Shown here in pieces: positions 14,333-16,831 of a stretch of DNA of 16,831 nt; position 1 is the stretch's first letter, and the number at the start of each line of letters is the position of its first letter. The notes under the pieces were generated by a model that made no database searches, had not been told where the DNA came from, and saw only the letters and a list, made by a program, of their open reading frames with translations. The position numbers and the translations under genes are program-made. The stretch comes from JBBPYR01 sp038199755 (GTDB taxonomy: Bacteria; Chloroflexota; Ktedonobacteria; Ktedonobacterales; Ktedonobacteraceae): NCBI GenBank assembly GCA_038199755.1, contig JBBPYR010000043.1, forward strand, positions 1 to 16,831, given 5' to 3'.

Positions 14333-15118
14333 TTACTTCTCTTCCATGCTTTTGAGAAGTGTGCTGATAACCTTCGCGGGATTTCCGATATTTTTTAGGA
14401 GATAGCCTTTGCGTGTTCCTTCATAAAGACTGGCTATCTCTGTAAAACCTAGCCCTTCTAAGAGAGACTGGCCTTCTGCTGTTGCTCCTATGCTGTACCA
14501 ATTTTTGATGTCAAATTGCCTATTGACTGTGATAGCCCATTTCACTGTTTGCTTGATAAGGAAACGCCCAAGTTCTTTATCTCTCTTGGCGTTCCCTGTT
14601 GGCTTGACCGTGATACTCGCAACATAGATAGAAAGTTGTGGGTCGGTCCATTCCCGAATAGATTTAGGGGGGATGTCCCTCTCTCTGATCTTATCCTGTA
14701 TGAGTGGTGCCATAATGCTCTCATCCAACGGCATAAGAGATGAGTAACCAACAACTTGCCCCTGATCTTTGATACTCATGTACATCTCATCATTGATGTC
14801 ACGCCACTCCAACAAGATATCAAACGGGACAATATCATCCTCTCCATACAAGCTTGTGCCTATTTGCACCTCTGACCAAATATCAGCAGGGCTTGATGGT
14901 GTAAAGACAAGGTGATTTGGGCTTCTCTGCTTATACCTTGTTTGTTGTCGCCTCGCAAGAATGTCGATAGCTTGCTTAGGAAAACGCCTTCCGCGCTGCC
15001 TTCCTGGTTCAAGCTCAAACGGAATAAGCCCCGTTTCAACCTCCTTAAAGAATGTTGAGCGCGGCTTTTTCAGTTTTTGCATCGCCTCCTCTGCCGTATA
15101 GTATCCAATTTCCATCAT
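14333..15118 (-). CDS. HTH-GNAT fusion protein
   Basis: This encodes 261 residues. ATG 15118 lies just after an AGAGGTGAT ribosome site; GTG 15124 and ATG 15115 are alternatives. The N-terminal about 55 residues look like a MerR/excisionase-type helix-turn-helix (Y-Y-T-A-E-E-A-M-Q-K-L, then R-S-T-F-F-K-E-V-E-T-G-L-I-P, then R-R-F-P-K-Q-A-I-D). Residues about 90-255 resemble a GNAT acetyltransferase: Q-V-V-G-Y-S-S-L, then I-Y-V-A-S-I-T-V-K-P, then K-E-L-G-R-F-L-I-K-Q-T-V, and a final strand G-A-T-A-E-G-Q-S-L-L-E-G-L-G-F. The exact CoA loop (Q/R-x-x-G-x-G/A) is not clear. It may be a regulator with an enzyme or sensor domain. It is divergent from the small-gene operon and shares its control region. 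Confidence 0.7.
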   Translation of the reverse strand: MMEIGYYTAEEAMQKLKKPRSTFFKEVETGLIPFELEPGRQRGRRFPKQAIDILARRQQTRYKQRSPNHLVFTPSSPADIWSEVQIGTSLYGEDDIVPFDILLEWRDINDEMYMSIKDQGQVVGYSSLMPLDESIMAPLIQDKIRERDIPPKSIREWTDPQLSIYVASITVKPTGNAKRDKELGRFLIKQTVKWAITVNRQFDIKNWYSIGATAEGQSLLEGLGFTEIASLYEGTRKGYLLKNIGNPAKVISTLLKSMEEK

Positions 15119-15163
15119 TATCACCTCTTCAAATTTCTTTCTTCTCAGATTATACCCCTAAGA

Positions 15164-15213
15164 CATAGATTTGTGTACCCTTAGTCCAAGACTTAAAATA
15201 TTCATAGATTTGT
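15164..15213. repeat. direct repeat in the divergent control region
   Basis: CATAGATTTGT occurs at 15164-15174 and 15203-15213, a 39-bp spacing. Both copies lie between the HTH-GNAT start and the plus-strand promoter, so they may be binding sites for a regulator of either gene. Confidence 0.6.
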
Positions 15214-15225
15214 AGACTTATGTAC

Positions 15226-15254
15226 TTGACTTTGTGGCCTTGTGGAATTATAAT
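15226..15254 (+). promoter_or_regulatory. strong promoter of the small-gene operon
   Basis: TTGACT (15226-15231), a 17-nt spacer and TATAAT (15249-15254) make a near-consensus sigma-70-type promoter. The candidate operator starts at the last base of the -10 box, so bound repressor would block initiation. Confidence 0.75.
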
Positions 15255-15268
15255 TAGTCTAGACCAAT
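15254..15268. promoter_or_regulatory. candidate GntR operator, copy 2
   Basis: TTAGTCTAGACCAAT matches the 13451 copy at 14 of 15 positions. A further TCTAGA follows at 15272-15277, giving two TCTAGA half-sites 14 bp apart, centre to centre. Confidence 0.65.
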
Positions 15269-15269
15269 A

Positions 15270-15630
15270 AATCTAGAACATGAAAAACTGAATAGCGCGT
15301 AGGCCTCCAGAAGGAACGGCGTGTGAAGGGGCCTGAAACGGGAAACCGTGCGTTTGATCGATGCGGTTGGTTGTTGGATGGGGATGCGTGAGACATCGAT
15401 GATACCTCATACGTGGTCATGTCCCCTCGTATGGGAGGAGCAAATGTATGCCTGGGGTGCTGCCTGTGAAGGCGAAGTAAGCACGTAGCATCTTGCAGGG
15501 TGGGTTGCTCTCACGACTGGGGAAGTGGTGGATAGATGGGAATGCGTACAAAGTAGGTGGCAAGGGAATAACGGTATTTTCCTTCTTTACATTGCTTGAC
15601 AATTCATCCTTCTGAAAGGGTTGGTGCGCT
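15270..15630. other. long leader region of the small-gene operon
   Basis: About 360 nt follow the promoter before the first clear gene. They hold an inverted repeat CATACG (15408-15413) / CGTATG (15428-15433) and a possible 14-codon ORF at 15444. I see no other gene. Confidence 0.5.
15444..15488 (+). CDS. possible 14-residue leader peptide
   Basis: ATG 15444 follows a near-ideal GGAGGAG (15434-15440) with tight spacing and gives the 14-residue M-Y-A-W-G-A-A-C-E-G-E-V-S-T before TAG. The hairpin at 15408-15433 ends at this ribosome site. It could be a leader peptide, but a chance occurrence is equally likely. Confidence 0.25.
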   Translation: MYAWGAACEGEVST

Positions 15631-15942
15631 ATGACGAGTTTACCATTGACAACAAGGCGATTTCTGGCGGCGGTGCGTCCTCATCCAGAGCGGTACGGGC
15701 GTGTCATGACTCATCTCTACGAGTTGCGTGGGCTGCTTATCCACGGATTACCCGAACAGCATGGCCCTGTGCATACTGATTGGTGGCGTATTCATCAACT
15801 CGCGATTGCGCTACATGAGGAAGCTCGTCACACCAACATTCGTGAAGCGGTGGCCTTGTTCACGGTGCTGCGAGAGATGGCCGAACACGCCATTGACGGA
15901 TTGCATCAAACACCTATGCAGCAAGAACAAGCGGTTGCGTAG
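15631..15942 (+). CDS. small hypothetical protein
   Basis: This encodes 103 residues from ATG 15631, with GAAAGGG about 10 nt upstream. The sequence is predicted mostly helical and His-rich (H-T-D-W-W-R-I-H-Q-L-A-I-A-L-H-E-E-A-R-H-T-N), with a repeated pattern of hydrophobic residues. I recognise no family. It is the first substantial gene of the plus-strand operon controlled by the 15226 promoter. Confidence 0.6.
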   Translation: MTSLPLTTRRFLAAVRPHPERYGRVMTHLYELRGLLIHGLPEQHGPVHTDWWRIHQLAIALHEEARHTNIREAVALFTVLREMAEHAIDGLHQTPMQQEQAVA

Positions 15943-16002
15943 TGCGTTGCTGGTAGGTGTCTCGCGTTGGAATAGTGTTCCTCATTGCTAAAGGAGTTCT
16001 AC

Positions 16003-16269
16003 ATGCACGCGAAACGATTTGGTCGGGGCATGGGTCCCAACCAATACACTCCTGACTATCATTTAGCGCGTCCCGTCCAGTGTCCAGACTGCGGCGTGTA
16101 CCTGCACAAAGATCATTTCTTTGCCTCCTACGGTGGTCGCTGCCACCCCTGCTGGCAAGCATCAATCACTGCGTTTGTGCCTATGGAGTCGGCTGATCTG
16201 GTAGCGGATACCACTGCATATGCTGTCTATGAAGAGGAGTACACCCATGGCGCGTATTCTCAAGTCTGA
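16003..16269 (+). CDS. small zinc-ribbon-like protein
   Basis: This encodes 88 residues; ATG 16003 has AAAGGAG 7 nt upstream. Two Cys pairs, C-P-D-C and C-H-P-C about 20 residues apart, form a candidate zinc ribbon, consistent with DNA, RNA or protein binding. The C-terminus is acidic (Y-E-E-E-Y). It overlaps the following gene by 23 nt, so translation is probably coupled. The family is not recognised. Confidence 0.65.
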   Translation: MHAKRFGRGMGPNQYTPDYHLARPVQCPDCGVYLHKDHFFASYGGRCHPCWQASITAFVPMESADLVADTTAYAVYEEEYTHGAYSQV

Positions 16270-16546
16270 TGCCTACACCCACTATGTGGAACTCTCTGCC
16301 ACGTATAGCGGTGGGAGTCGTTGGTTTGATGCTCAACAAGTGGTAGCGGTTTTTGAGGACAGTCACATTGGCCTGCATCGGCTCGTTGATGGGCAACATC
16401 TTGACGACGCTCATCAGTTTGCGCTGACCGTCAATGAGATGACTGCCCTGGTCGAGGCATACACGGCATTCCTGGCAATGCGGGAAGCGGCTGGCAGTCA
16501 TAGTGAGACGAACCTGGATGATTTCGGTGACGATCATCCTTTTTAA
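16247..16546 (+). CDS. small hypothetical protein
   Basis: This encodes 99 residues; ATG 16247 has GAGGAG 7 nt upstream, inside the previous gene. The N-terminal half is beta-like (S-R-W-F-D-A-Q-Q-V-V-A-V-F), the middle helical, and the C-terminus acidic (D-D-F-G-D-D). No family is recognised. Confidence 0.6.
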   Translation: MARILKSDAYTHYVELSATYSGGSRWFDAQQVVAVFEDSHIGLHRLVDGQHLDDAHQFALTVNEMTALVEAYTAFLAMREAAGSHSETNLDDFGDDHPF

Positions 16547-16561
16547 GAGAGGGGCAAGAGC

Positions 16562-16714
16562 ATGCTTGGTTTGATGGCGGTCATCTTGCTGGCGGGTGTG
16601 GTGCTGGCGTGTCGTCCTGGTATGGACAAGTGGAAACTGCTTGGTTTGGTCTTCCTCCTGGTGTGTATCGTGTGGTGTCTGGTGGTCATGGTTGGACACC
16701 TCTCGGTCGGATGA
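16562..16714 (+). CDS. 50-residue membrane microprotein
   Basis: ATG 16562 follows GAGAGGGG. The peptide has two hydrophobic stretches (L-M-A-V-I-L-L-A-G-V-V-L-A at about 4-16, and L-G-L-V-F-L-L-V-C-I-V-W-C at about 27-39) joined by a short charged turn (R-P-G-M-D-K-W-K). This suggests a helical hairpin in the membrane. Its stop overlaps the next start codon (ATGA at 16711), so translation is coupled. Small Spd or Tra accessory membrane proteins in conjugative elements have this form, but no family is recognised. Confidence 0.6.
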   Translation: MLGLMAVILLAGVVLACRPGMDKWKLLGLVFLLVCIVWCLVVMVGHLSVG

Positions 16715-16806
16715 TTGATCTCCTACGTGTTTCGGGGTGGACCCTCATGAGTGGCTTGCTCCTGGGGGTCTCGGTCTATCCAGTTGGAGGTGAAACCGAT
16801 GAATGA
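16711..16806 (+). CDS. 31-residue hydrophobic microprotein
   Basis: ATG 16711 overlaps the previous stop. The peptide has one hydrophobic segment (W-T-L-M-S-G-L-L-L-G-V-S-V at about 10-22) and an acidic end. It carries the ribosome site of the next gene inside its end and overlaps it by 8 nt. It could be a real coupled microprotein or just a spacer. Confidence 0.4.
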   Translation: MIDLLRVSGWTLMSGLLLGVSVYPVGGETDE

Positions 16807-16831
16807 GGTGTCTGATTGGTCTGGTGACGTG
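16799..16831 (+). CDS. start of a further gene (partial)
   Basis: ATG 16799 has a strong GGAGGTG site about 6 nt upstream, and the frame stays open for 11 codons (M-N-E-V-S-D-W-S-G-D-V) to the window end. Too short to identify; it continues the coupled operon. Confidence 0.5.
   Translation, partial: MNEVSDWSGDV

Overview
The window looks like accessory DNA from a Chloroflexota bacterium, most likely Ktedonobacteria-like. This is an inference from the WD40 tail at the left edge, mid-range GC, strong GGAGG-type ribosome sites and the mix of mobile elements; no rRNA or other phylogenetic marker is present. 

Layout. (1) 1-2100: the 3' end of a WD40-repeat gene, a terminator, then a minus-strand pair encoding an excisionase-like HTH protein and an XRE-HTH/Nudix-like fusion, with a 19-bp palindrome and tandem repeats upstream. 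(2) 2100-8475: a plus-strand mobile-element module. A hairpin-rich leader precedes a small basic protein, an HNH-like zinc protein and a four-helix membrane protein with a coiled-coil tail. A 157-nt nested-palindrome element, two small ORFs, a replication-initiator-like protein behind an attenuator-like hairpin, an excisionase and a tyrosine integrase follow. Just past the integrase lies a tRNA-Pro-like 3' end (attachment core) with tandem repeats on both sides. The order membrane protein - rep - xis - int - att is the architecture of actinomycete integrative and conjugative elements (AICEs, pSAM2 type). (3) 8853-13310, minus strand: a small DUF4177-like gene and a DNA methyltransferase fused to an Mrr-like PD-(D/E)XK nuclease. 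A 2.5-kb group II intron carrying an RT/maturase/HNH protein interrupts the methyltransferase exactly inside its SAM-binding motif. (4) 13400-16831: a GntR/HutC-type regulator, a convergent HTH-GNAT fusion, then a plus-strand operon of very small, overlapping genes that runs off the window. The gntR promoter and the operon promoter share a 15-bp motif that is probably the GntR operator.

How it may work together (inference): the GntR protein would hold back the small-gene operon and itself, as KorSA does in pSAM2. Rep, Xis and Int would excise and replicate the element, and the methyltransferase-nuclease would be a defence or maintenance cargo whose expression depends on intron splicing. The attachment core has element-like arms on both sides and no tRNA 5' half, so the sequence looks like an attP: a circular form, or a junction between tandem elements, rather than a simple chromosomal end.
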